NCBI RefSeq assembly: GCF_905163445.1
Contig: NC_053196.1
Span: 12,549,501-12,613,500 of the forward strand
Reading direction: 5' to 3'
Length of the DNA: 64,000 nucleotides
Source of the DNA: Pararge aegeria
Lineage: Eukaryota > Arthropoda > Insecta > Lepidoptera > Nymphalidae
Positions 22,201-32,562 of this stretch are shown piece after piece. Below the pieces are notes generated by a model. It was given only the letters and a program-made list of their open reading frames with translations, ran no database searches and was not told the origin of the DNA. The position numbers and the translations under genes were made by a program. Within the stretch, counting starts at the first letter, position 1. The number at the start of each line of letters is the position of its first letter.

Positions 22201-25200
22201 GGGTTTAATATATTTATAGTTAATCCATTATAGATATCGATCAACTAATACTAGATTTAAGCTTATTTAAATTAGAAACAAGCGAACACTATCGTAGGTA
22301 TACATAAATTGTATAGGTACTGCAACTATTTCACAAAAACCAACCGTAACGCATTAACGATACGACTTAATTTTCATAGGTTGAAATAATAGTTAGTTGA
22401 TCGATGATAAATAATAAATTGGGAAATAATAATACGTACAATATATTCGTAGGTGAGGTCAACTTTAGGTCCAATCGAAGCTATGTCGGTCTCCTTGTGT
22501 ATGAATGCTTTGCGGATACGCGCGTTCAGAAGAGGCGCCTCAAAGCGCACGTTCGTGCCGATGAGGAGTACGAAGTCGGCATCTTCCACGTCTTTGAACA
22601 AATATAGATATGCATTTAAAATAACAATGTGACGCCGATATTTTCAATAACAGAGACGTAAATTGCATAAAAACTCTGTTTTCTCTTAAATACGATGAAG
22701 TACAGTAGCTATCAAAATTAAAATTTTTTTCGTTAATATTGATTTCGATAAAAGTCAGTAAAAGATGTATTACTTTTGACCTTTACTTAATGCGCCAATG
22801 CGTATGGCGTAATTTGTTCAATTTATGATACGGGTAACCAAATATTATAAAAACTTGCGGATATATTTTTTACTTATTGACCCCTAGCGCAAAGTTACAC
22901 AAACATTCTGGTATCGTACCCAAAAGACAAAAAAACCTTGTGCGGAAACATGTAGCCTTTGTCTATCACATAAAGACACTAGATTGTATTACATACAAAA
23001 TAAATGTTAGAACCTTACAGATGTGTCACATATCTAAACATGTTGAATAATAACTGTTAAATATCACTCACTTGCAATCTTCGTATTCAATACATAAGAA
23101 GAGCGCAGATCGGTACCGGCGCCTTCTAGCGGGAAGTACTGTTCAGTGCAAGCGTTCTCTGAGCCGAGTCGGTTCACGAGGTCTTTGAGTGCTACCAGAG
23201 ATTCTGCGTCCGCTAGTTCTCCGGCTACTGCCAATAGCTTCGAAAGTAACGGTAGTATAAGATGGATTTGCAGATTTATCGAAAAAAACATCAAGCCCTT
23301 ATCGATCAATAAGTTCACTAAACTTGGTCGTTTACCAGATAAGGGCCACTCGAGCTGGCGATGGAGTTTCAAGCTCGAAGTATCCCTACATGATCAAATT
23401 ATAAATGAGGATTCCTAGAGCACAAAGAGTGAACAGTGCGAACAAAGCGAAAAGCACAAGTGACAATAGGCGGGCAGATAGTATAGAGGACCGATGGCTG
23501 TTTAATTCCCATGGTGTTCAAATAGTTACTCAGTACCAGAAAATGCAGTTTCAGTCGATACCTCAATAGGTACAAGAACACAGAGAGATTGGGATGAATG
23601 CTGCCAGCCATCGAGTGAAACGAAGACGACGATCAAATCAATAAGGTACACAAATGCGATCGAGAATTCAACAAAGATATTAGACTCTCTGCGACTCACT
23701 TAACCGGGTTTTTCCGGTTACCTTGGGAATTCAAAAGCCATCTGTCCAACAAACTTTGCCCAGCTTTTTTATGCTTTGCTATATTCTTTGCAGTCCAGAA
23801 TAGTTCAGCGGTTTAAGAATTTTCACATGTGCGTACATCCGGGAACGACATCCCAAATTTACGTTCTTTACTTTATTGGTGTCCTGGATATAATGTCTGA
23901 TTAAGCCCTTTTACCTATGTGAATGATTTTTATAACAACTATGACGCTAACTAAAGAAATTACAAAAATAATACTTTATCAATTAAACAAGATAATGGCC
24001 ATTACCTTGTTAGGTGGGCAGTCTCGCAAAGCCCTCGCGGCTGCTACAATCGCCTCCTCCCATTCTACAGGAGTTAGGTTACCGCGACTGTCGGCTATCA
24101 TCGGAGTCACCAGTCGCTGTCTCTTCAACCCATCGCAGGCGAAGCGAGACTTATCTGATAACCACTCCTCGTTGATCTCCTGATCAGATGAAACAAATCA
24201 ATCATCAGCTTATACAAACCAAAAATATTCATAGACAAATTCAGTATTTTCATTAATGGAGGCATTCTATGTTCGAACATAAGGTTAAGATTTCCAATTC
24301 CGGGTTGGTCCAGTTACTCTCTGCTGCATGGCTATCATGGCCAGGAGGCAATTAATTCCCCGGGGAAAGGATATAAATGTATCTTCTCCAACAGCTTTAT
24401 CAACGCTCAGAGCATTGTACCCTATTCTTTTTTCAAAATTCAAAGGTTGCCTGGCAGAGATCGCTTTTAATCGATAAGGCCGCCTCTTATATTCTACTTC
24501 TTTCTTAATGTTTATGTTTTCATTTTGTGTTTGTATATGATGATGTGGTATACAAATAATAATAATATTTGTCGCAAAAGTGGAAATAATATTAAAATAA
24601 TATATGTGTAATCATAAACGAGGGTGAACTTTTTCTATTCCTTGTTCCCGTGCTTTGTATCTATTATATCCGTCAGGGAGCGTCTGTCTGCCTTGTTCAA
24701 CAGATTTATAGGTATATTGATGAAGGTAATATTTTATTTGGGAAAGCTAAGGTTTTCCGCTTGTACAAGTATTCCTAAGTAAGGCAAACCAACAATGCTT
24801 AATTTTTAAGTATTGCCTTGTTCAACAGATTTATAGGTATATTGATGAAGGTAATATTTTATTTAGTTTTCTGCTGGTACAGTAGTAAGGCCTATCTAAG
24901 GCTATCGTTATTGGTAGCTGCTATCGTTATTGGTAGCTCAGGAATGATCGCGAGGGTTGATTGGCTGAGCATTCCTTCTGTTATTTATAATGGCATCGCT
25001 ATTCCTTTTTGTGACTCTGTTAAAGATCTTGGTGTATACCTCGACCGGGAATTGTCATGGACAGTGCATGTCAAAGAGCTGAGTCAGAAAGTGTTTGTGG
25101 CTATGAGCTCGTTGCGAAGGCTGCAATCATTTCTTCCAATTCCGACCAAAGTTATGCTAGCACATTCTCTCTTTCTATCTATTCTCGATTATGCGGATGC

Positions 25201-28200
25201 AAGCTTTCTTAATCTGACCGAGGATCAGCTTAATAAACTTGAGCGTCTTCAAAATCTTGCTATTCGGTTCATATTTGGCCTTCGCAAATATGACCATGTT
25301 TCCGAATTTCGACAAAAACTCAAGTGGCTTCCTATTCGTCGTCGCCGGGATATGCATGTACTTTCACTTCTGTACTGTGTGTTATTTCATCTAAAAACTC
25401 CCTCGTATTTAAAAGAAAAGTTCACTTTTCTTGGTGAGCAATCTGATTTAAGATCGTGCCGTGCGCTGACGCTGTGTATGCCTTATCATAGGACAAAATT
25501 TTATAAGCGTTCGTTTAGCGTACGAGCTGTGGAATTGTGGAATGCGCTTCCATTGAGCATACGACGATCCAAATCACTGGCGATATTTAAAAGAGCAGTT
25601 AAGGCCCATTATATTGTTAACGACTTTTAATAGTATGTATATACTTACTCATTTATTGTATGTTAAAGTATTTAATTATGTAAGTGTTGTTATTATATAT
25701 ATTAGTTTATTTTTATATTTATTTATTTATTATATTATTTACTTTTTATCTATTTGTGTACACTAGTTTATGTATTAGCATGTAGTTATTCGCATGTATG
25801 TATTTTAATATTTGTACCACTAGCAGACTATTCTCCTCTTCTTTTTTTTCCTAATTCTAAGGTTGCCTGGCAGAGATCGCTATTAAGCGATAAGGCCGCC
25901 TTTTGTATTACTACTTCTTTCGATGGTTCTGTTTTTGTTATATTTTTAATATGTTAATGTTGTGGTATACAAATAAAGAGTTTAATAATAATAATAAGGC
26001 CACTCAACAAAGAGACCTGAAATTTAAACGCAAACGCCAATGACGCAGTCTTAAAGTTTAGTTTTCAATTTGTTGTGCGATAACTTAAAGTGCTAAAAGA
26101 TATAGAACGTGACAAGCACTGATTATGCACGAATATTTATTTAATGCGACTAAAATTTTAAGGTTTCAGAGCAATCTACAAATCTGTACTTACTTCATTA
26201 GTCCTCGGCAAGATACGGAGCACTTCATTGGTCCGTGTTGCGACAACAATATTACTTCCCAATGGGTCAAGGACGTCTACTGAATCAATCTGAAAATATC
26301 TTGTTATATTATGTTACATTAAAACACTTCAATAAATAAATTAAGGCAAAAAGTGCTCGTTAATATGGCCTTACACAGGCTTGAATAAAAAAATACCAGT
26401 AAGCTCTCGGCCTTGTAGTACTATAATTAAAACTAACAATATTTGTTCTACAACTAAAACTAATCAAGCAGGTCTGACACTCTCTTGTTTACAAAATCTT
26501 CCTTCTATTTCTTCCTTAAATACTTATAAAAATTGGAAAAAAAGTAAGGCTAAATTGAGGTGAGAAAAAAAAAGTTAACTCACCCTTCTAGTCTCCCAAG
26601 GTCGAGCAGCGAAACTGTATGGTTTGGACGTAAGTGCACCAACTGGACACAAATCGATGATGTTGCCAGATAACTCAGATAGGAACATTTTCTCCACATA
26701 AGTGCCAACCTGCAAGTTAAGTATACAATCAAAAAATACTTTGGTCTCGCTTCCCACAAAGTGGGAATAAAATTGACAAAAAAGTCGAATATCTATCTTT
26801 ATTAGTTCATAATAAAGTTATGCCAGTAATTTTTTGCAGGGTCATAATTAAATGTGGAGGGCAAAAATCATGTTCCCAGAAAAATGTAAAATATTCATGA
26901 TGAAGGACTGTAAGGAAAAAAGGTAGAGTGAGAGGGAGAAAAATAAAGTGTTTTCAAAAAATAATAACAGAATTATTAAGACTATTCCCAATATTTTTTA
27001 AGTACCAGAACTACTGAGAAAAGAATTGCTAGAGTGGGAAGAGTTTTATCAAGAAAACAACTGGGAATAAATGAAAATTTGTAGCCTTTACATAAACCAT
27101 TAATTTAATTTTAATACCTGCATATCAGTGCCTCTGCCAGTGGTACCGAAGTCGTCAACGCCAGCGACCTCTGACGCAAAACGAATGCATCGTGTGCAGT
27201 GAATGCATCGCGTCATAATAGTTTTTATCAATGGACCCACATCTTTGTCTTCTACAGCCCTGAGATAGAAGTTATAATAAATTATATCCATTCTATAAAC
27301 CTGGTTGGCATCAACTATTGAAGCATTGGTTTAACTATAAGTAGAGCGTTTTATGGCAGAGCTTGTGCTAGGAAGTGCTACTGCCATTCTTAGTTCTGCC
27401 GCTAAGCAGCATTGGTTTATTTTGATCTGAAGGGTGTGGTTGCCGATGTAATGAGCACCAAATCGCAGGGCTTGCCAGGAAGAGGTCATACAAGCAGTGT
27501 TAAAGATTTACCTATTAATTAATTTAAAAATTACATTTTTGACAAACTAAACAATGAAAACGTATGTAACATTAATGATTATTTTGAAATAAAATTTGAC
27601 TAATAAATAGACATTTCTAAATTTGACTTTTATAATTAGACATTTTTGAGTTGACCAAGAAGTTGACATTTACCTAATTTTACTGTTGAAACTGAAACTA
27701 AATGAATTAATGTTAAAAACATACAAATTGCCTAATTTATTAGTTTTGTATCTGTAAAAAAACTTTGCACGTCTTTATGGCAAAACATGTTGGACACAAG
27801 ACGTATCTTAGTAGGACGTGCATATCAGAGTCTTGCATCCCCTACATAGTGTTGCTCTGTTTATAGGCCATGGTTTTTCCACTACTCAGTAATTTTTACT
27901 ATAGAAAACTTGAAGGTATGGTAGTGAGGGTAGTTAGCTTACTGATCTGGATAACAAACTTTTACCCAAATATAATATAATTACTGAGTTATTGACTTTA
28001 CATATTTCTCTGCTACTCAGTATAATATACTTGTATATTTAGCTATCAAAAAGATCCTGGAGGGTTGAAGTGCATCCGCTGAAGCGGGCCTCATTACAAG
28101 ATAGATAGCTATCAAAACATGGCAATAATCCAATAGACTTTGTATAAGTTCTATGCTAATCGCTACTTTCTACTATTGGAATAATATACGTTTACTAGAT

Positions 28201-29634
28201 TAGTTTAAATAAATAAATATACTACAACAATACACATATCGCCATCTAACCCCCAAAGTAAGCTTAGCTAGTGGTATTGGTACTAAGATGACTAATTAAT
28301 ATTTTTATAAACAGTATTATGTATATTGTACTGTATTAATACTTGTAATATACTTATCTGAGTGTTACTCAGACAGTAAAACAGATTGTTCGGTTAGTTT
28401 GTTAGCTCACTGCACCAATCAGCCTTCAAAATGTAGATGTGACATTTGCTTTAGAGGTTCTATATTAAATTTTATTGTAATTTAAATCTCTTAAGCAACT
28501 TATTAAATACTTAATTATTATAACATTTAGGCCTGTTGCATCCTAGACTGCATAATCACTTACCACTAGATGAGATCACAGTCAAGGGCTTGTAGTGGAT
28601 TTAAAAAAAAAAAGAATGCTACAAAGAATATAAGATCACTAAAAGAATTTATAAAAATAACTTCATACTTTAAAATATATAATAAGCTTGTTAATATGAA
28701 TAAAGTCGATGTACTTACCGTTTTCCTGAAAAGTGAATATCAGTAAATCTACTTTTATCGGAACCAAACGCCATTGATTGATCTTGCAAGTCACACTCCC
28801 CTCCCTGGTCACAAATAGGGCAATCCAAGGGGTGATTGACCAAAAGAAACTCCATAACACCTTCCCTGGCTTTCCTAGTGAGATCAGAGTTAGTTTTCAC
28901 CCTCATTCCCTTCATAACGGGCATGGCACAGGCTGCGATAGGCTTAGGTGACTTCTCAACTTCAACCAAGCACATGCGACAGTTTCCTGCTACTGCTAAT
29001 CTCTCATGATAGCAGAAGCGAGGGATCTCAACCCCTATTTGTGCTGCTGCCTGTAAACAATACATAGATATACTGTCTATTAAAACAAAACATTGTTATA
29101 TCATCTATTATAGCAATATATAAATGGCTACCAAAGTTGGAACAATTGTTTTTATTTAAACCATGGTTAATAATGGTCAGGAACTATTTCTTAACAGATT
29201 AATGTAGTTATGTAAAAACATTCCATTCCACAAAGACTCATTCCACTCCAAGACTGCTAATAATGTAATGTTTTCCTTTCAAAGCATCTGTTTGATGTAT
29301 GATGTCAAAAAAAGATAAACTATCCTCTTAATATCTATTTTTTGTGAGTTATGTTGGTTGGAATATTTTTACTTTAATTTGTCTGTTATACAATGATCAG
29401 CATGAAATTGTTTATCGAATGTAGCCGTTTTATATTTTATTATTAGATCACCTGCAACACAGTGGTACCAGGTGGCACTGACACAGGTTTGTCATCAATG
29501 AACAGCTCCACATTATCAGGCTGAGCTTGGACCTGGTCGGCAAACTTGCGTGCCGTCAGCGGTGCCAGGCGACTGGGAGATAGCGCAAGCGCCCGGGACA
29601 GCGGCTGGCGCAGCATTCTCTGCAGTGACCACAT
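16245..29634 (-). CDS. NDUFS1: NADH-ubiquinone oxidoreductase 75 kDa subunit (complex I, NDUFS1), 13 coding exons
   Basis: Largest iron-sulfur subunit of the complex I N-module in the mitochondrial matrix; it carries electrons from NADH through clusters N1b, N4 and N5. Exons (descending): 29634-29452, 29050-28719, 27259-27118, 26709-26584, 26289-26194, 24179-24006, 23237-23072, 22591-22440, 21491-21285, 20193-20019, 19183-19021, 18014-17867, 16391-16245; 736 aa, against about 727 in human. Visible cluster ligands: N1b Cys74, 85, 88, 102; N5 His134, Cys138, 141, 147; N4 Cys190, 193, 196, 240. The N-terminus is Arg/Ser/Leu-rich, like a matrix presequence. Start taken at 29634 (MWSLQRML); an ATG at 29616 (MLRQPL) aligns with the vertebrate start and has A at -3. 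Exon 7 uses a pyrimidine-poor acceptor, but phase and homology require it. Introns 2, 5, 8-12 contain repeats. Confidence 0.97.
16512..17070 (-). mobile_element. LINE 3' fragment (same family as 56490-58920), split by a SINE
   Basis: In NDUFS1 intron 12. AAGCAACCTAGTTAAAGCAA and CACCCAAGCATTTTATCG at the left and GGACTTTTCTATAAGTTTAC at the right match the LINE end at 56740-56820; the SINE 16591-16862 interrupts it at TACTATAATA. Confidence 0.8.
16591..16862 (+). mobile_element. tRNA-derived SINE (second family), full length, nested in a LINE
   Basis: GGCCGATTGGCGCAGT head with A box, GTGGGTTCGATTCCCAC B box, ACAAGCTACGCTTACTTTGG and a (TTTA)n tail. TAATA is present on both sides (16586-16590 and 16863-16867), a likely 5-bp target duplication. 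Confidence 0.85.
17299..17355 (+). repeat. Tandem AT-rich duplication
   Basis: ATATATTATATATAATAATT followed by ATATG occurs twice in succession, in NDUFS1 intron 12. Confidence 0.7.
17460..17610 (+). mobile_element. LINE 3'-tail relic
   Basis: AAGGTTGTCTGGGAGAGATC, GCGATAAGACCGCCTTTGCA, then AATAAAGAATTTAATAATAATAA. Same tail as the LINE at 24689-25999. NDUFS1 intron 12. Confidence 0.7.
18055..18345 (+). mobile_element. tRNA-derived SINE (Metulj-like) with an inverted duplication
   Basis: GAGTTCGAATCCCAGCACGC B box and ACATCGTGAGTAAACCTGCA body. Its 3' part folds back: 18264-18289 is nearly the reverse complement of 18294-18320 (AGCGTGGTGGACTA..GGCTAAACCC). NDUFS1 intron 11. Confidence 0.8.
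18690..19005 (+). mobile_element. RTE-type LINE 3' end
   Basis: Reads RTGKRSIGRPPTRWTDDIKR, VAGSRWIQAAQNRG and VQQWTSIC, the RTE C-terminus, but split by a frameshift near 18760. The tail GATGATGATGAATAATAATA ends about 15 nt from the NDUFS1 exon 11 donor at 19020. Confidence 0.85.
19355..19600 (-). mobile_element. LINE C-terminal fragment
   Basis: Minus strand: RDELRSTRKLILKVPGHKSF and FKRSFTVQAINIWNALPLDI, the C-terminal signature of jockey/CR1-group LINEs. NDUFS1 intron 10. Confidence 0.7.
19690..19935 (+). mobile_element. Unclassified dispersed repeat ('CGAAACGTGCGTAGAG' family)
   Basis: TCAACATCTCCTGAGGTTGC, GAAGCGAAACGTGCGTAGAG, GAAGATCTGTTTGGTG and GAAATTATAAATTACA. The ends include inverted AATTAAGCTTAATTTGC and GCAAATTAAGCTTAAGTTT, so it may be a TIR element. 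NDUFS1 intron 10. Confidence 0.65.
20500..20600 (+). mobile_element. LINE reverse-transcriptase fragment
   Basis: Reads GVNQGLISGPAFFLVFIHDI, a decayed form of the RT motif GVPQGSxLGPxLFLxYINDL. No flanking RT sequence could be read. NDUFS1 intron 9. Confidence 0.55.
20640..21010 (+). mobile_element. tRNA-derived SINE (Metulj-like), full length, preceded by a partial copy
   Basis: Partial copy 20640-20718, then a full copy with GGTTCGACTTCGACTTCACT, GAGTTCGAATCCCGGCACGC, GAAAACATCGTGAGGAAACC, GGGAGGAGACCCGTGCCCTG and a GATGATGACGAT-like tail. NDUFS1 intron 9. Confidence 0.85.
21045..21252 (-). mobile_element. tRNA-derived SINE (second family), 3' half
   Basis: Minus strand: GATGAACATTTGTTTTTTAG, CATAACACAAGCTACGCTTA and the GGCTAGATGGCGGTGTGTGT tail. 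The tRNA-like head is missing. NDUFS1 intron 9, ending about 30 nt from exon 9. Confidence 0.75.
21595..21690 (+). mobile_element. LINE 3'-tail relic
   Basis: GGTAGAGTCACTACAAACAG, ACTTGACGTTTCATAAGTGC, GGCCTACTTGAAATAAATGA. Same 3'UTR as 4460-4565. NDUFS1 intron 8. Confidence 0.7.
21741..21883 (+). mobile_element. hAT-type MITE with perfect 8-bp target duplication
   Basis: Begins CAGTGGCGTGCAC and ends GTGCACACCACTG. GTAACGAG flanks it on both sides (21733-21740 and 21884-21891). The 143-bp size, CAGTGGCG terminus and 8-bp duplication are those of a non-autonomous hAT. NDUFS1 intron 8. Confidence 0.85.
21895..22010 (-). repeat. Dispersed repeat ('AAGCGATTTAGTGTTCCGG' family), inverted
   Basis: Minus strand: CCGCTAAGCGATTGAGTGTT and CCGGTGTCGCGT; related to 2755-2910 and 50275-50385. 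NDUFS1 intron 8. Confidence 0.5.
24326..24420 (-). mobile_element. MITE relic (GGAGACAA-TIR family)
   Basis: CCAGGAGGCAATTAATTCCC, CGGGGAAAGGATATAAATGT and CTTCTCCAACAGCTTTATCA are the reverse of the 59375-59535 element. One end is missing. NDUFS1 intron 5. Confidence 0.6.
24440..24585 (+). mobile_element. LINE 3'-tail relic
   Basis: AAGGTTGCCTGGCAGAGATC, CGATAAGGCCGCCTCTTATA, TGTGGTATACAAATAATAAT: the same 3'UTR as the neighbouring LINE, so a second, older insertion. NDUFS1 intron 5. Confidence 0.7.
24689..25999 (+). mobile_element. 5'-truncated jockey/CR1-group LINE
   Basis: Frame 24818-25630 (the LINE-specific part starts near 24960) contains DSVKDLGVYLDRELSWTVHV, LDYADASFLNLTEDQLNKLE, LQNLAIRFIFGLRKYDHVSE and SVRAVELWNALPLSIRRSKS: the post-RT C-terminal domain of a LINE. 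The 3'UTR has AAGGTTGCCTGGCAGAGATC and AATAAAGAGTTTAATAATAA. Upstream, a 51-bp direct repeat (24689-24739, 24814-24864) and a 19-bp tandem (24901-24938) mark a rearranged 5' junction. NDUFS1 intron 5. Confidence 0.85.
27340..27500. repeat. Dispersed repeat relic ('CTCGCGTGCCC' family, left part)
   Basis: GTTCTGCCGCTAAGCAGCAT, TTGATCTGAAGGGTGTGGTT and GCCGATGTAATGAGCACC match the left portions of 12630-12690, 40020-40080 and 41100-41190. NDUFS1 intron 2. Confidence 0.5.
28203..28430 (-). mobile_element. tRNA-derived SINE (second family), diverged
   Basis: AAATAAATATACTACAACAA, CACATATCGCCATCTAACCC and CCCAAAGTAAGCTTAGCTAG: the 3' half of the family in minus orientation; the tRNA head is badly decayed. 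NDUFS1 intron 2. Confidence 0.65.
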
Positions 29635-30579
29635 AACTATCAATGTTCCACTCACTTTTGTAACTCTTGTTTTTCACGATATTAACTATGCTGGCATACT
29701 ACTTTACTATCTAGACATCAATATTATCCACAAAAATTCTAAGCTATCTGCAAATCGAAGGAGAAGTCCAAATTTATAGGCATAAACCCTCTTGTTATTA
29801 TTACATAAGTAATGATGTCTAACCTAAATAAATATGCTTAAAGAAATAATTAAATTAAATTTCAATAACAGGCTGACAGAGAAACTAATCTAAAGACCAC
29901 TAATTTAAATTTCTTTTTACTATTTAATAAAAACGTACTTAGAAAAATATTTTTTAGATATAGAAGAAATTGAATGACAGAAAAGACCAAAATCTGTCAG
30001 TTGGCATGTCATGTGTCACTGTCATGATTAACTGTCAATGTTTTTTTTTAATTTGTCCTCTTCAGGACAGGCAGTGATCATTGACCATACAGCCTATTCA
30101 ATCGTATATTTTGATTCATTCTTCTCTTAGCATTTTTACAATTATTCATTTTTTTTTCAGGTAGTCTGCACAGTGTCAAACCTATAGCTATCTCCCTAAC
30201 GTAGCTAACGCCCCAAGTATAACTTCAATAATAATATAGTAAGAAAATTTGAATTCTATGATAATGTGCTAACAACGAAGTACAATTTACCAAGCTGCAT
30301 GAACAAAACAATGAGTATATAACCCAGTGATGAGTGACCAGCCATGAACCAAATGAACCATAACGAACCCTGAAATGAAACAGTCATAGCCTAACCCTAC
30401 CTCACTCTCAGCTTGGTATGTGTCATAAAATTAAAGATCTAAGATTTCGCAAAACCTATCTTATAATTTTTATCTTCATTAGTCTTTTGCTCCTTTACAT
30501 GGCATTGACAACTCAGAATGTCAAAAGGTCTGTGGTCAGTTTTGTCTTTGCTAAATTTGGTCGGTTCGAGTTGCGCCGT
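29635..30579. promoter_or_regulatory. Divergent intergenic region between NDUFS1 and eEF1B beta
   Basis: About 0.95 kb between two head-to-head housekeeping genes and the only place for both promoters. No convincing TATA box, CpG-rich block or repeat was recognised. The NDUFS1 frame stays open upstream of its ATG to 29655 without another ATG, so the NDUFS1 start is not extended further. Confidence 0.5.
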
Positions 30580-30587
30580 CTCTTTCT
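30580..30587 (+). promoter_or_regulatory. Candidate TCT/polypyrimidine initiator of eEF1B beta
   Basis: CTCTTTCT fits YYC(+1)TTTYY, the TCT initiator used by translation-machinery genes in Drosophila and mammals in place of the ordinary Inr. With +1 at C30582 the 5'UTR would be 71 nt, start with a pyrimidine tract (5'TOP-like) and have no intron. Position and sequence are seen; use as the start site is inferred. Confidence 0.45.
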
Positions 30588-30652
30588 TTTGCTCACTCAA
30601 ATCGGCCGTGAGGTGTGGTATTGTGCGAAGGTGTTAAATAAAATCCACAAAA

Positions 30653-32104
30653 ATGGCATTTGGAGACGTAAAATCTCAACAGGGTCTCGGTGAATTGAAC
30701 AAATATTTGGCTGAGAAAAGTTATGTGTCTGGGTGAGTTGCATTTTTGTTGTAACATCAGGTTTTAGTGCACCACGTCAACGTATGTTAACCTCTATTTT
30801 TAGGAAAGCCGATTGTAATCGTTTGAATATTTCTATATCAAACATACCTTTCGCAGTATATATATGGTAATAGACATATGCTTACTTTATTAGATACACT
30901 CCGTCTCAAGCTGATGTTCAAGTATTCGAGGAAGTAGGAAAGGCACCGGCTGCCAGTTTGCCTCACGCCCTTCGCTGGTACAACCAGATCGCTTCATACT
31001 CTCCAGCTGAACGCAAGTCATGGGTGCAAGGAGTGAGCCCCCTTAACGCCGGCGCAAAGCCAACAGCAGCCGCTGCTGCCAAGAAGAGCGATGATGACGA
31101 CGATGATATCGATCTATTTGGCTCTGGAGATGAAGAAGAGGTTTGTACCTTTATAGTATTATTATTACTTTAATTATTGTTATTGGTACTTTTGTTTTCT
31201 GTTGGCCTTAAAATAGAGATTTTCAAGAGGGAATATGAATGATTTTATTACTCTACATTTAAGACCTTTCAAATCATTTCAGAGATTTTCATTCAACCAA
31301 ATTAAAAGTAGAAAGGCCATTTTGACCATCCTATGGTTACCATGATTTCGTGAATTGGTGGAGTTGGCATGACACTCAATATGCTTATGTGCATAATTTA
31401 GATGCAATTACGCATATCATTTATTCATTATATTCAAGTACATAAAATGGTGACCAAGAATAAAGATCCAAGCAGGTCCACTTATGTACGAAATAAGTGA
31501 TATTGCTGACAAATTAGTTAGCAAATTTTTTGTTGAGATGTGTATCTCAACAAAAAATTTGAATGGAGGGTAGGTTCTAAAATTGCTTTGGATTATTGGA
31601 TTGTATTATTGGAATTGTACTACAAAATTCAGATTAAAACTCTTGTGCACCCTCCAATTGCGTACTACTTACTCCAATGCAGCTTAAAATCAGTGTTCTT
31701 TTTAAATTTTAAAAAACCAGTAATCAAAAGCTAAGTTTAGTGTTCTAATTTATTTATAGGATGCCGAAGCAGCTAGAATCAGAGAAGAACGCCTACAAGC
31801 ATATGCAGACAAGAAATCAAAGAAGCCAACTCTTATTGCAAAGTCATCCATTCTCCTCGATGTGAAACCATGGGATGATGAAACAGATATGAATGAGATG
31901 GAGAAACAAGTGCGCACCATTGAAATGGAGGGTTTGTTGTGGGGAGCTTCCAAATTTGTCCCAGTAGGTTATGGTATCAAAAAATTGCAGATTATGTGCG
32001 TCATTGAGGACGACAAAGTATCTGTGGACTTACTTACGGAAAAGATTCAAGAATTTGAAGATTTTGTTCAGTCTGTAGACATTGCCGCCTTCAACAAAAT
32101 CTAA
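30653..32104 (+). CDS. eEF1beta: Elongation factor 1-beta (eEF1B alpha-type GDP/GTP exchange factor), 3 coding exons
   Basis: Exchanges GDP for GTP on eEF1A during cytosolic translation elongation. Exons 30653-30732, 30894-31140, 31760-32104; 672 nt, 223 aa, the usual insect length. Residues 1-75 form the GST-C-like N-terminal domain that docks to eEF1B gamma. Residues 90-109 are an acidic linker with a DLFGSGDEEE motif, whose serine is a known casein kinase 2 site in this family. Residues 135-223 are the EF1-guanine-exchange domain, with VKPWDDETDM, WGASKFVPVGYGIKKLQI and the terminal FNKI. The start ATG has AAA upstream and matches the family N-terminus. The gene is head-to-head with NDUFS1 and tail-to-tail with Erlin. 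An AATAAA lies 33 nt after the stop. Confidence 0.97.
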
Positions 32105-32136
32105 ATGCCATCGTAAATTTATTTATTTTCTTTTAA

Positions 32137-32142
32137 AATAAA
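32137..32142 (+). terminator. Polyadenylation signal AATAAA of eEF1B beta
   Basis: Canonical AATAAA 33 nt downstream of the stop codon, followed by T-rich sequence. Confidence 0.7.
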
Positions 32143-32332
32143 ATCAATTTTTCTTAAAGTTTACTGAGTTTTATTATAAATATGAAATACAAAAAGTACA
32201 ATAAATTATCAATGTCTGTTTACACACAACATTTTCAAAATAAAAAATCTATATTACATGGTGATACTTGGAACTGCTATTTCACATTAAAAAAAATTTA
32301 TGAGCCGCTTAGGACAACATTCATTTTAGATA

Positions 32333-32338
32333 TTTATT
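32333..32338 (-). terminator. Candidate polyadenylation signal of Erlin
   Basis: TTTATT on the plus strand (AATAAA on the minus strand) about 225 nt past the Erlin stop. A second candidate at 32170 would bring the Erlin 3' end close to the eEF1B beta 3' end. Confidence 0.4.
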
Positions 32339-32562
32339 GATTGATATTCTGTATATTGCACGAAAAGCCCCAGTAAGATCATTAGAATCATTTAACGTTA
32401 AGTTTATACACATATTACATACATACACTAAATAAACCAAACCTACATTAATCTAACCCCATACATTCATTATTATGTTTTATACACACAAACTACAATA
32501 TTGATTATTTTCAGAGCACTGTATTCTTAAATGACTAGTTCATGTATTATATCCATTATTAT

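Noticed and set aside
30418..30693. 91-codon frame upstream of eEF1B beta
   Set aside because: It covers the promoter, 5'UTR and exon 1 in a different frame, with no family resemblance.
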